Below, one piece after another: positions 1 through 7,576 of a stretch of DNA of 64,000 nucleotides. A model generated the notes under the pieces. The model worked only from the letters and a program-made list of their open reading frames with translations. It had not been told where the DNA came from and did not search any database. The DNA is taken from the NCBI RefSeq assembly GCF_026540895.1, contig NZ_JALNUR010000004.1:62001-126000 (forward strand), in the 5' to 3' direction. The stretch's first letter is position 1. Every line of letters starts with the position of its first letter. The position numbers and the translations under genes were made by a program. The stretch comes from Sphingomonas sp. GM_Shp_1 (GTDB lineage: Bacteria > Pseudomonadota > Alphaproteobacteria > Sphingomonadales > Sphingomonadaceae).

Positions 1-1
1 C

Positions 2-478
2 GCCGGAGAGCCGCGCGGTGAGGCGGCGGAGCTGTCCGAGGTCGGGCGCTTCATCGACACGATCGTCGGCGAGTGGCGGCAAAGCCATGCCCAGGTAGCG
101 CTCGATTATCAGCGGACCGACGATGACGCGGCGATCGTGTCCGATCCCGCGATCAAGCAGGCGGTGTGGAACGTGCTCGACAATGCGGCGGAGGCGTCGC
201 CGCACTGGGTCGGGCTGTCGGTCACGCGCGAGGGCGGGGCGGTCGCCGTCCGGGTCACCGATCGGGGGCCGGGCTTCACCACTTCCACCCTGTCGCAGGT
301 CGGCCGTCCGCAGCAATCGACCAAGGGGGAGGGGCACGGCGTCGGCCTGTTCCTGGTCTCCAGCGTAGTGCGCAAGCTGGGCGGACGGGTGGAGGCCGCC
401 AATCGGCCGGAGGGTGGCGCGGTCGTCACCCTGACACTACCTCTGAGCATGATCGGCTTATCGGATCGGGAGGCATGA
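2..478 (+). CDS. Sensor histidine kinase, C-terminal part (RegB/PrrB/ActS-like), 5' truncated by window edge
   Basis: The reading frame is open from the first bases of the window and ends in TGA overlapping the next start, so only the catalytic end of the kinase is visible. It shows a HATPase_c domain: an N-box (NVLDNAAEA), a G1 box (VTDRGPGF) and a G2 box (GEGHGVGLFLVSSVV). These bind ATP for autophosphorylation of a histidine that lies outside the window. The sequence DPAIKQAVWNVLDNAAEASP resembles the RegB/PrrB/ActS redox-responsive kinases of alphaproteobacteria. The adjacent RegA/ActR-like regulator supports that assignment. The membrane sensor part and the quinone or heme-responsive region cannot be checked here. 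Histidine kinase is sure; the RegB subfamily is inference. Confidence 0.85.
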   Translation, partial: AGEPRGEAAELSEVGRFIDTIVGEWRQSHAQVALDYQRTDDDAAIVSDPAIKQAVWNVLDNAAEASPHWVGLSVTREGGAVAVRVTDRGPGFTTSTLSQVGRPQQSTKGEGHGVGLFLVSSVVRKLGGRVEAANRPEGGAVVTLTLPLSMIGLSDREA

Positions 479-1011
479 TGGACGAGGAACGGTCCCTGGT
501 AATCGTCGAGGATGACGAGACCTTCGCGCGCACGCTGCAACGCTCCTTCGAGCGGCGGGGCTATCGTGTGTGGGTGGCGCATGGGCCGGATGCGCTGGTC
601 GGGGTCCTGTCGGAGACGACGCCGCGCTATGCGGTGGTCGACCTGAAGCTCGGTCAGGCGTCGGGGCTCGCCTGCGTCCAGACGCTCCATGCGCACGACC
701 CGGAGATGCTGATCGTCGTGCTGACCGGTTTTGCCAGCATCGCGACGGCGGTCGAGGCGATCAAGCTCGGCGCGTGCCATTATCTCGCCAAGCCGTCCAA
801 CACCGACGATATCGAAGCCGCCTTCCACAAGGCAGGTGGCGATACGACGACCGCGATCACCGACCGGCCCAGTTCGATCAAGACGCTGGAATGGGAGCGG
901 ATCAACGAGACTCTGGCCGAAACCAACTTCAATATTTCCGAAACCGCGCGTCGGCTGGGCATGCACCGCCGGACGCTGGCCCGGAAGCTGGAGAAGCGCC
1001 ACGTTCCATAG
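478..1011 (+). CDS. Response regulator of the RegA/PrrA/ActR family (receiver plus Fis-type HTH)
   Basis: This is a 177-residue two-domain regulator. The receiver domain has the acidic pair E11/D12/D13, the phospho-acceptor D55 (VVDLKLG), T83 and K105 (AKPS). A short proline-poor linker leads to a Fis-like helix-turn-helix at about residues 143-177 (NISETARRLGMHRRTLARKL), the signature of RegA/ActR proteins. Two ATGs lie in frame. The second (478) sits 4 bases after the GGGAGG ribosome site, the first only 1 base after it, so the second is chosen. The start overlaps the kinase stop (ATGATG), implying translational coupling. RegA-type regulators control redox-dependent genes such as respiration and carbon or nitrogen fixation. 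The particular regulon here is unknown. Confidence 0.88.
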   Translation: MDEERSLVIVEDDETFARTLQRSFERRGYRVWVAHGPDALVGVLSETTPRYAVVDLKLGQASGLACVQTLHAHDPEMLIVVLTGFASIATAVEAIKLGACHYLAKPSNTDDIEAAFHKAGGDTTTAITDRPSSIKTLEWERINETLAETNFNISETARRLGMHRRTLARKLEKRHVP

Positions 1012-1012
1012 G

Positions 1013-1093
1013 GCAGGTGGAGGGGTATCGGCTCATCGAGCGGGATACCCCTCCGTCAGGCCTCCGGCCTGCCACCTCCCCTTACAGGGGAGG
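1013..1093. repeat. REP-like element made of three consecutive hairpins
   Basis: The gap between the convergent regulator and DUF885 genes contains three perfect inverted repeats back to back. They are GGAGGGGTATC (1019-1029) with GATACCCCTCC (1044-1054), CAGGCC (1057-1062) with GGCCTG (1066-1071), and CCTCCCC (1075-1081) with GGGGAGG (1087-1093). The inside of the first hairpin has a further GCTC/GAGC pair. Such compact GC-rich palindromes between convergent genes are typical of repetitive extragenic palindromes and could also stop transcription from both sides. I see no other full copy in the window, so the repeat nature is inference. Confidence 0.6.
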
Positions 1094-1107
1094 AATTGAG
1101 ACAGGTA

Positions 1108-2928
1108 TCAGCGCTTCTTTTCGGCGGCGATCCAGTCGGCGATCTTCTTTTCCAGAACCGGCATGGGCAATGCGCCGGTGTCCAGCACTTCCGCATGGAA
1201 GCGACGCGGATCGAACTTCGCGCCCAACTCCGCCTTGGCCTGGGCCTTCAGGCGGCTGATGGTCAACTGCCCGATCTTGTAGGCGAGAGCCTGACCCGGA
1301 ATGGCGATATAGCGCTCCACCTCGGCGGTCGCGTCGGTTCGCGCCATGGGGGAGTTGGCAAGCATATAGTCGATCGCCTGATCGCGGGTCCAACCCTTGG
1401 CGTGAATGCCGGTATCGACCACGAGCCGCATCGCGCGCAACATCTCGTCGTTCAGGCCGCCCATGCGCTGATAGGGGTCGGTCTCCATTCCGAGTTCGGG
1501 CCAGAGCGTCTCGGCATAGAGCGCCCAGCCTTCGGCATAGGCGGTGTTGCCGCCGAACCGCATGAAGGCGGGAAGCGCCGCATTTTCCTGCGCCAGGCTG
1601 ATCTGGAAATGATGCCCCGGTACCGCCTCGTGCAGATAGAGCGTTTCCATCTCCCACATATAGCGCGAGGGGAGATCATAGGTGTTGTAGTAGAATACGC
1701 CCGGCCGGGTCCCGTCCGGTGTGCCGCCCTGATAGGAGCCGCCCGCGTCCGTCTTCTCCTTGAAGGCGGGGACGGGCCGGATTTCCAGCGCGGTCTTGGG
1801 GATCAGCGAGAATTGCTCGCGGATGCGCGCATCGACGCGCCGTCCGATCGCCTCATAGCCTTCGCGCAGTTGCGCCGCCGATTTGGGCTGAAAACGCGCA
1901 TCCGTGCGCAGGAAGGTGAAGAATTCGGGCAGGCTGCCCTTGAACCCGACCGCCTGCTTCTGAACCTCCATCGCCTTCAGGATACGTGCGACCTCGGACA
2001 GGCCGAGCTGGTGCACGTCTTCCGCCTTGAGCGGCAGGGTCGTGTTCTGCTCGATCAGATAGGAATAGAGCTTATCGCCGCCCGGCATACCGACAAGCCC
2101 CACCGAGTCGCGCGCGGCGGGAAGATAGGTATCGGCCAGGAAGCTGCGCATCCGCTTTTCGGCGGGGACGATGACGTCGCGGATCTGGGTCGCATAGGCC
2201 GCCTTCAGCCGGGTCTGCTCGGCGGCCGGGATCGTGGCGGGGAAACGCTTGAGCGGTCCGTAAAAGGTGGAGTCCTCCACCGGCACCGCCAGCAGATTGC
2301 GGAACTGCGCGATCATGTTGCGCACGACCAGCTTGGGCTGCACGACGCCGCTCTTCATACCCTGCCGAAAGCGTTCGATCGCCTCGTCCAGCAGATGGGC
2401 ATATTCGAAGTTGCGCTTCAGGTTATTGTCGTAATCCGCCACCGTGTTGAACGGGGCCGCGCCCTGGCCCGAAGCGAATTCGGGATAGAAGGTCTGGATA
2501 CCGAAGAAATGGTCCATCGGCCGCACGATGGTCAGCGCGACGAGCGACGGATCGAGTCCCTTCAGCGTCGTTTCGGTCTGCTGGTGGAACACGTCATAGG
2601 CGATCTGGTTCGTCGGGGTCAGCCTGGCGCGGTCGACCTGGCCGAGGCGCTTCAGATCGCTTTCCGCTGCCGCGCGCTCCGCTGCGATCCAGGCGTCCGA
2701 GAAGAAATCGCCGATCCGGTCGGCTTGGCGCATATCGCCCCGGAACAGCCCGTTGATCGGGCTGCGCACCAGACTGGCCTCGTCGCTGTCGTGGAAAAGC
2801 TGCTTTAGCCGCGCGTCCTGCTGCCCTTCGCCGGGGAGGGTCGGGGACGGGGGAATGGCCTGTGCGGCTAGTGGCGTGGCGGGGAGGGTAAGCGAAAGGA
2901 GCAGGGCGGCGAGGGAAGGGTGGCGCAA
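1108..2928 (-). CDS. Secreted DUF885 family protein (putative metallo-carboxypeptidase/dipeptidase)
   Basis: This is a large periplasmic protein of about 606 residues. The N-terminus (RHPSLAALLLSLTLPATPLAAQA) is a clear signal peptide cleaved after AQA. A TTG at 2928 with GAACGGGA about 7 bases upstream is preferred; an alternative TTG at 2955 would add nine residues before the signal peptide. About three quarters along is HEAVPGHH, the HExxH-like zinc motif of DUF885 proteins, followed by AYAEGWALYAE, which probably supplies the third ligand. DUF885 proteins are related to zinc peptidases and are usually annotated as peptidases of unknown substrate. Directly after the signal peptide is an unusual Pro-rich insert (PPSPTLPGEG) discussed in the findings. 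Family call is strong; substrate unknown. Confidence 0.85.
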   Translation of the reverse strand: MRHPSLAALLLSLTLPATPLAAQAIPPSPTLPGEGQQDARLKQLFHDSDEASLVRSPINGLFRGDMRQADRIGDFFSDAWIAAERAAAESDLKRLGQVDRARLTPTNQIAYDVFHQQTETTLKGLDPSLVALTIVRPMDHFFGIQTFYPEFASGQGAAPFNTVADYDNNLKRNFEYAHLLDEAIERFRQGMKSGVVQPKLVVRNMIAQFRNLLAVPVEDSTFYGPLKRFPATIPAAEQTRLKAAYATQIRDVIVPAEKRMRSFLADTYLPAARDSVGLVGMPGGDKLYSYLIEQNTTLPLKAEDVHQLGLSEVARILKAMEVQKQAVGFKGSLPEFFTFLRTDARFQPKSAAQLREGYEAIGRRVDARIREQFSLIPKTALEIRPVPAFKEKTDAGGSYQGGTPDGTRPGVFYYNTYDLPSRYMWEMETLYLHEAVPGHHFQISLAQENAALPAFMRFGGNTAYAEGWALYAETLWPELGMETDPYQRMGGLNDEMLRAMRLVVDTGIHAKGWTRDQAIDYMLANSPMARTDATAEVERYIAIPGQALAYKIGQLTISRLKAQAKAELGAKFDPRRFHAEVLDTGALPMPVLEKKIADWIAAEKKR

Positions 2929-3015
2929 GCGTATATCCCGTTCAAAAGCGGACAAGCCATCTTGGTAGAAAGCCCGCCCGTCGCCCGCAAGCCACCGTCC
3001 ATCGCCGCATGAAGG

Positions 3016-3057
3016 AAAAGGCGCCTGGCGATCCTATCGGTTCACCGGGCGCCTTTT
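3016..3057 (-). terminator. Inverted repeat, probable terminator downstream of the small membrane-protein cluster
   Basis: AAAAGGCGCC (3016-3025) pairs perfectly with GGCGCCTTTT (3048-3057), and the loop contains a further CGAT/ATCG pair. The minus-strand reading runs into a T tract right after the stem. It lies just past the stop of the last gene of the 3066-4709 cluster and before the DUF885 gene, so it probably ends the cluster transcript. Confidence 0.7.
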
Positions 3058-3065
3058 CGACGTCA

Positions 3066-3518
3066 TCAGATGGCGGTGTCGGTCGGCTTGTTCGTCGCTG
3101 CCTTCGCTGCCGCAGAGCCGGCGTTGCTGGCGACCTTGACGACATCGTCGAGGAGCGAGCGGGCACGATCCTTCGCCGCGTCCTTGGTCAGGCCCGCATT
3201 CTCCAACTCACGCAGGCCCGTCTCGCGCGCCGCCTGCGTCGCCTGGCGGATCGTCTCGCCTAGCTTCTTGCCGAGCGGGGCGAGCAATTCCTTCTCACGC
3301 GCAGATCGCGGCAACATCGCACCCGCGATCACGCCGACCGCCAGGCCGCCGACCAGAATGCCCAGCGGGTTGGCCTCGATGGTCTGGGCGGTCTTGTGCG
3401 CCAGTTCACCGGCCTTGTCCTTGGCATCGTGATAAGCCTGCGACGCGGTTTCGCGACCATGATCCAGCTTCTCGCGAAGGCGGTCGGTCTGCTGTTCGTT
3501 CTGGGTTTCGGTGGTCAT
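3066..3518 (-). CDS. Small membrane-anchored protein, YqjD/ElaB (DUF883)-like
   Basis: About 150 residues, rich in Ala, Lys, Glu and Thr. A charged amphipathic N-terminal part (residues 1-45, probably helical) leads to NPLGILVGGLAVGVIAGAML, a glycine-patterned single membrane helix. A second long charged helical region follows, with the tail ending in AAAKAATNKPTDTAI. The arrangement of charged helix, NP, then Gly-rich helix resembles DUF883 proteins (YqjD, ElaB, YgaM), which anchor in the inner membrane and in E. coli bind ribosomes in stationary phase. The start at 3518 is chosen because AGAAGGA lies 8 bases upstream; an ATG three codons earlier overlaps that site. It is the last gene of a four-gene run, 53 bases after its neighbour. 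Function here is inferred only. Confidence 0.6.
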   Translation of the reverse strand: MTTETQNEQQTDRLREKLDHGRETASQAYHDAKDKAGELAHKTAQTIEANPLGILVGGLAVGVIAGAMLPRSAREKELLAPLGKKLGETIRQATQAARETGLRELENAGLTKDAAKDRARSLLDDVVKVASNAGSAAAKAATNKPTDTAI

Positions 3519-3571
3519 TGCGAACATCCTTCTGGGCTATGTCGCCGATGGTCGCCCATCGGCGGGCCAAA

Positions 3572-3823
3572 TCAGCGCTTGCGCTTGAACAGGCGGGCGA
3601 TCCGCCGACGATTGAGCAGCAGGCCGAGAACCGCGACGCCGCCGGCGACGGTCGCCGGATTGCTCTTCGCGCAGTCCAGGCTCGACTTGGCGGCGGACAG
3701 TCCGGCTTCCTTGGCTTGCGCAGCCAGGGCTTGGGGCTCCAACCGCGCCTGGAGACGCGATACGGTGTGGTTCATCCGCTCACGAGCGGCCGCGGCCCGG
3801 ACTTCGGCTTCGGCGACGGTCAT
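3572..3823 (-). CDS. DUF3618-like small membrane protein
   Basis: 83 residues. The N-terminal half is a charged helix (EAEVRAAAARERMNHTVSRLQARLEP), followed by AAKSSLDCAKSNPATVAGGVAVLGLLLNRRR, a single Gly-rich membrane helix with a strongly basic C-terminal tail (RRRIARLFKRKR). This is the layout of DUF3618 proteins. The start overlaps the stop of the upstream holin-like gene by 4 bases, so it is probably translationally coupled. In position and size it corresponds to yqjK in the enterobacterial yqjCDEK operon, although I see no clear sequence match to YqjK itself. Confidence 0.6.
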   Translation of the reverse strand: MTVAEAEVRAAAARERMNHTVSRLQARLEPQALAAQAKEAGLSAAKSSLDCAKSNPATVAGGVAVLGLLLNRRRIARLFKRKR

Positions 3824-4173
3824 GCCTTCCCTCCCGACAGGCGGGACTTGCCGACCATCGCCAGGATTCCGGCGACGACCAGCACGAGGCCGACCACGAT
3901 CAACGTCGCGCCCAAGGGCCCCGTCATAGGGGTCAGCGCGAAGATCAGCCCGACGAGCAGCGCGATCAACGCCGCCAGCGCCAGCACGGCAGCCGCCCCG
4001 ACAAAGATCGCCGCGCTGCGATAGCGCCCGATCTTGTCCGAGGCGCGCGCCTTGGCCAGATCGATTTCCGCCGTGATATAGGACCGGCCGTCATCGACCA
4101 GTTGCGATACCAGCGACGTCAGCGTCTCCGGGTCCGATCTCGTCGCCGACAGGGGAGCGGTGACGCGGGTCAC
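3820..4173 (-). CDS. Phage-holin-superfamily / YqjE-like (DUF1469) membrane protein
   Basis: 117 residues. An N-terminal segment with SLVSQLVDDGRSYITAEIDLAKARASDKIGRY is the conserved cytosolic helix of the DUF1469/YqjE family. Two hydrophobic helices follow (about residues 55-80, AAIFVGAAAVLALAALIALL, and 84-108, LGATLIVVGLVLVVAGILAM). No phage genes are nearby, so despite the holin-superfamily name this is best read as a cellular inner-membrane protein. It overlaps its neighbours by 4 bases on both sides, which makes this the tightest part of the cluster. In E. coli the relative yqjE sits directly after yqjD in an RpoS-dependent operon. Confidence 0.7.
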   Translation of the reverse strand: MTRVTAPLSATRSDPETLTSLVSQLVDDGRSYITAEIDLAKARASDKIGRYRSAAIFVGAAAVLALAALIALLVGLIFALTPMTGPLGATLIVVGLVLVVAGILAMVGKSRLSGGKA

Positions 4174-4709
4174 GCGGCCGCGTCGACCGACTGGCGGGTC
4201 TCGACGCCCGACTGGACGACGCGCGCCAGCACGAAGCCGAGCGCGGCTGCGATGCCGATCGCGACCGCCGGACTCTTCGTCACGAAGGCGCGGGCATCGT
4301 CGATCAGTTCCTCGACATCCTTGTCCTTGATCGCACCCGAGAAGGACGTGACGGTGTCGGCGGCCGAGCGGGCATATTGGCCATATTGGCTGCCCAGCTT
4401 CTCGTCGACCTGAACGGCGGCATCGTTCAGGAGCTGTGCCACCTGATCGAGCGCCGACCCGGCCTTGGCCTTGCCGTCGCCGGCGAGCGCATGGATCTTG
4501 TCGACCGCCTGCTGCTGAACCTTGGTCGCACCTTCCTTCACCTGCTGCTTGGCGTCGGACAGGGTGTTCGTGCTCTTGGCGGCGTCCTCCGTGCCGAACG
4601 CCTCGGGCGCGGCATTGGGGGCCGCAACTTCGGGCGCGACGGCGGTGTTGGTCGCGAAACCGGGAGTGCTACCCTGCGATGGGGGGAAGATATTGTCCGT
4701 GTCGGCCAT
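4170..4709 (-). CDS. DUF883-like membrane-anchored protein, first gene of stress cluster
   Basis: 179 residues. Residues 1-45 are a disordered Ala/Pro/Thr-rich region. Residues 50-130 form a long charged helical region (DAKQQVKEGATKVQQQAVDKIHAL and onward). The C-terminus, VEELIDDARAFVTKSPAVAIGIAAALGFVLARVV, closely mimics the YqjD/ElaB C-terminal anchor: an acidic helix, a Pro, then a Gly/Ala-rich membrane segment. An EcfG-like promoter lies 48 bases upstream and AAAGGA precedes the start, so this is the lead gene of a four-gene operon. The role is inferred from E. coli YqjD, an inner-membrane ribosome-associated stress protein. The long disordered N-terminus is not part of the E. coli protein. 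Confidence 0.65.
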   Translation of the reverse strand: MADTDNIFPPSQGSTPGFATNTAVAPEVAAPNAAPEAFGTEDAAKSTNTLSDAKQQVKEGATKVQQQAVDKIHALAGDGKAKAGSALDQVAQLLNDAAVQVDEKLGSQYGQYARSAADTVTSFSGAIKDKDVEELIDDARAFVTKSPAVAIGIAAALGFVLARVVQSGVETRQSVDAAA

Positions 4710-4756
4710 GGGGAATCCTTTCCTCTTTGGCCCGGATGACCGGGCAGTTCGCCTCT

Positions 4757-4783
4757 TAACCCCGGCGGCGGAACGACGGTTCC
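4757..4783 (-). promoter_or_regulatory. Putative EcfG (general stress sigma factor) promoter
   Basis: On the minus strand GGAAC (4783-4779) is followed after 17 bases by GGTTA (4761-4757). The EcfG consensus of alphaproteobacteria is GGAAC-N16/17-CGTT, so the -35 is exact and the -10 differs in one base. The -10 is 48 bases before the ATG of the DUF883-like gene. The plus-strand reading does not give a matching -10, so the direction fits the cluster and not enolase. Confidence 0.55.
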
Positions 4784-4853
4784 ATGCTTTCGCGCAATTG
4801 CCCTTCGTGCGGTCACACGATAGAGCCCGCCGGGACCTTCAAGGCTGATGTAG

Positions 4854-6146
<1,293 letters not shown>

Positions 6147-6169
6147 AATCGAGGGGCGTCGGTACGACA

Positions 6170-6493
6170 ATGGCCGCTGTGACCAGAAAGTCGACGCCTT
6201 TCATGCGGACCATGCGGCGGGCAGCCTTGCCCGCCCTTGGGCTGACCATCGTCGCGTTCTTCGGCGCCTATGCGGTGCTGGGGCGCAACGGTCTGCTGGC
6301 TTATGGCGAGTATCAGCGCCAGCTGGTGAAGCGTGAGCAGGATTATGCCGCGCTCGACAAGAAGCGGACGGTGCTGAAGAACCGCGTCGCCCTGCTCGAC
6401 CCCGACCATGCCAATCCGGACATGGTGGACGAGATGGTGCGCAAGGAACTGAACGTCGCCCATCCGGACGAGGTCATCGTTCCGCTGAAATGA
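6170..6493 (+). CDS. ftsB: FtsB/DivIC family septum formation initiator
   Basis: 107 residues from the chosen ATG. A basic N-terminus (RKSTPFMRTMRR) is followed by one membrane helix (ALPALGLTIVAFFGAYAVL) and a periplasmic coiled coil (YQRQLVKREQDYAALDKKRTVLKNRVALL). A short conserved tail (DMVDEMVRKELNVAHPDEVIV) ends the protein. This matches FtsB, which joins FtsL and FtsQ in the divisome. A TTG at 6143 overlaps the enolase stop and would add nine residues, but the ATG gives a usual FtsB length. Co-transcription with eno is likely and a strong hairpin terminator follows. Confidence 0.88.
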   Translation: MAAVTRKSTPFMRTMRRAALPALGLTIVAFFGAYAVLGRNGLLAYGEYQRQLVKREQDYAALDKKRTVLKNRVALLDPDHANPDMVDEMVRKELNVAHPDEVIVPLK

Positions 6494-6494
6494 G

Positions 6495-6520
6495 AAGGGC
6501 GGCCCCGCGAGGCCGCCCTT
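6495..6520. terminator. Bidirectional hairpin terminator between eno-ftsB and the hydrolase
   Basis: AAGGGCGGCC (6495-6504) and GGCCGCCCTT (6511-6520) form a perfect 10-bp stem around a 6-base loop, two bases past the ftsB stop and just beyond the stop of the convergent hydrolase gene. The T tract is short, so efficiency is uncertain. Confidence 0.8.
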
Positions 6521-6526
6521 TCCCTA

Positions 6527-7351
6527 TCATCGACCCAGGAAGGTCAGCAGGTCGCTGGTGAGGCGATCGCCATGCGTGACGTTCAGGCCGTGCGGCGCGC
6601 CGTCATACTCCACAAGCTGCGAATGGGCGATGCCCGCCGCCGCCGCGCGACCCGCCGGGTCGATCGGCACGGTCTGGTCGCCGGTGCCGTGGACGATCAG
6701 GGTCGGCACGCGGAAGGCGGGCAGGTCCGGGCGGAAGTCGGTCTGGCTGAACGCCTCCGCACACGCCAAAGTGGGCTTGAGCCCCGCCTGCATCGCGACA
6801 TTGGTCGCCCAGTCGAGCACCTCGTCGCTGACCGGGCTGGTGATATAGCCGACGCCGAAGAACTGCTTGAAGAAGGTGTGGCGCAGGAAATGCGCGCGGT
6901 CGTCGCGCAGCCCCTGGCCGATCTGGTCGAAGACCGACTGGTCGGTGCCCTGGGGATTGTCGTCCGTCTTGGGCATATAGGGCACGACCGAGGCGATCAG
7001 CCCGGCGGCGATCACGCCCTTGCCGTCATGGCGGCTCATATAGCGCGCAACCTCGCCGCCACCCATCGAGAAGCCGATGACCGCCGCATCCTCGGCGCCC
7101 GTCGCCTCCAGCACATCGGCCAGATCGTCCGACAGCGTATCATAGTCATAGCCCGACCAAGGCTGGCCGGAACGCCCGAAGCCGCGGCGGTCATAGGCGA
7201 TGGCGCGGAAGCCCGCCTCGGCGAGCGCCATCATCTGGGCATCCCACATGTCGGCGGATAGCGGCCAGCCATGGAGCAGGACGACGGGGCGACCTTCGCC
7301 CCAATCCTTGACATAGATATCGGTACCGTCGCGCGTCTTCACATATGGCAT
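6527..7351 (-). CDS. Alpha/beta hydrolase (cofactor-free haloperoxidase / arylesterase type)
   Basis: 274 residues, a single-domain alpha/beta hydrolase. HGWP (27-30) supplies the oxyanion hole. The nucleophile is S95 in GFSMGG. The acid lies in HGTGDQTVPID and the catalytic histidine in GAPHGLN near the C-terminus. Sequence around YDRRGFGRSGQPWSGYDYDTLSDDL is typical of the non-heme chloroperoxidase/arylesterase subfamily, whose in vivo substrates are usually unknown. The ATG at 7351 has AGGAG 8 bases upstream. A longer upstream reading frame exists but carries no hydrolase sequence. An exact EcfG-type promoter lies 41 bases before the ATG, suggesting induction in the general stress response. 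Confidence 0.9.
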   Translation of the reverse strand: MPYVKTRDGTDIYVKDWGEGRPVVLLHGWPLSADMWDAQMMALAEAGFRAIAYDRRGFGRSGQPWSGYDYDTLSDDLADVLEATGAEDAAVIGFSMGGGEVARYMSRHDGKGVIAAGLIASVVPYMPKTDDNPQGTDQSVFDQIGQGLRDDRAHFLRHTFFKQFFGVGYITSPVSDEVLDWATNVAMQAGLKPTLACAEAFSQTDFRPDLPAFRVPTLIVHGTGDQTVPIDPAGRAAAAGIAHSQLVEYDGAPHGLNVTHGDRLTSDLLTFLGR

Positions 7352-7391
7352 CGTCTGCTCCTGAGCATTCGTGCGGGAAAGGTGCAGCGTG

Positions 7392-7416
7392 AACGGACCG
7401 CCCGATAAGCCGTTCC
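7392..7416 (-). promoter_or_regulatory. Putative EcfG promoter, exact consensus match
   Basis: On the minus strand GGAAC (7416-7412) is followed by exactly 16 bases and CGTT (7395-7392). This is a full match to the GGAAC-N16/17-CGTT consensus of EcfG-type sigma factors. The -10 is 41 bases before the hydrolase start codon. Confidence 0.7.
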
Positions 7417-7576
7417 GTCCGGGCGGTGGCAGCACATGTCGATCGAATCGCTTCGATTTTCGTGGTTCTTCGCGGCGCAGAGGCCGCCATGACGATAAAG
7501 CTGCCGTAACGCATTGCCAGTGTCGCGTGATGAAGTCACATTCCCGCCCATCGGAGCACAGGACGGAGCGTAACGG

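Noticed and set aside
1096..2808. Long plus-strand frame opposite the DUF885 gene (570 codons)
   Set aside because: High-GC antisense shadow; no domain, no ribosome site and Arg/His-rich composition, while the opposite strand has a clear signal peptide and HExxH-like motif.
3820..4173. Prophage holin
   Set aside because: The phage-holin-superfamily label fits the fold, but no lysin, capsid, integrase or other phage gene is near and the neighbours are DUF883/DUF3618 proteins.
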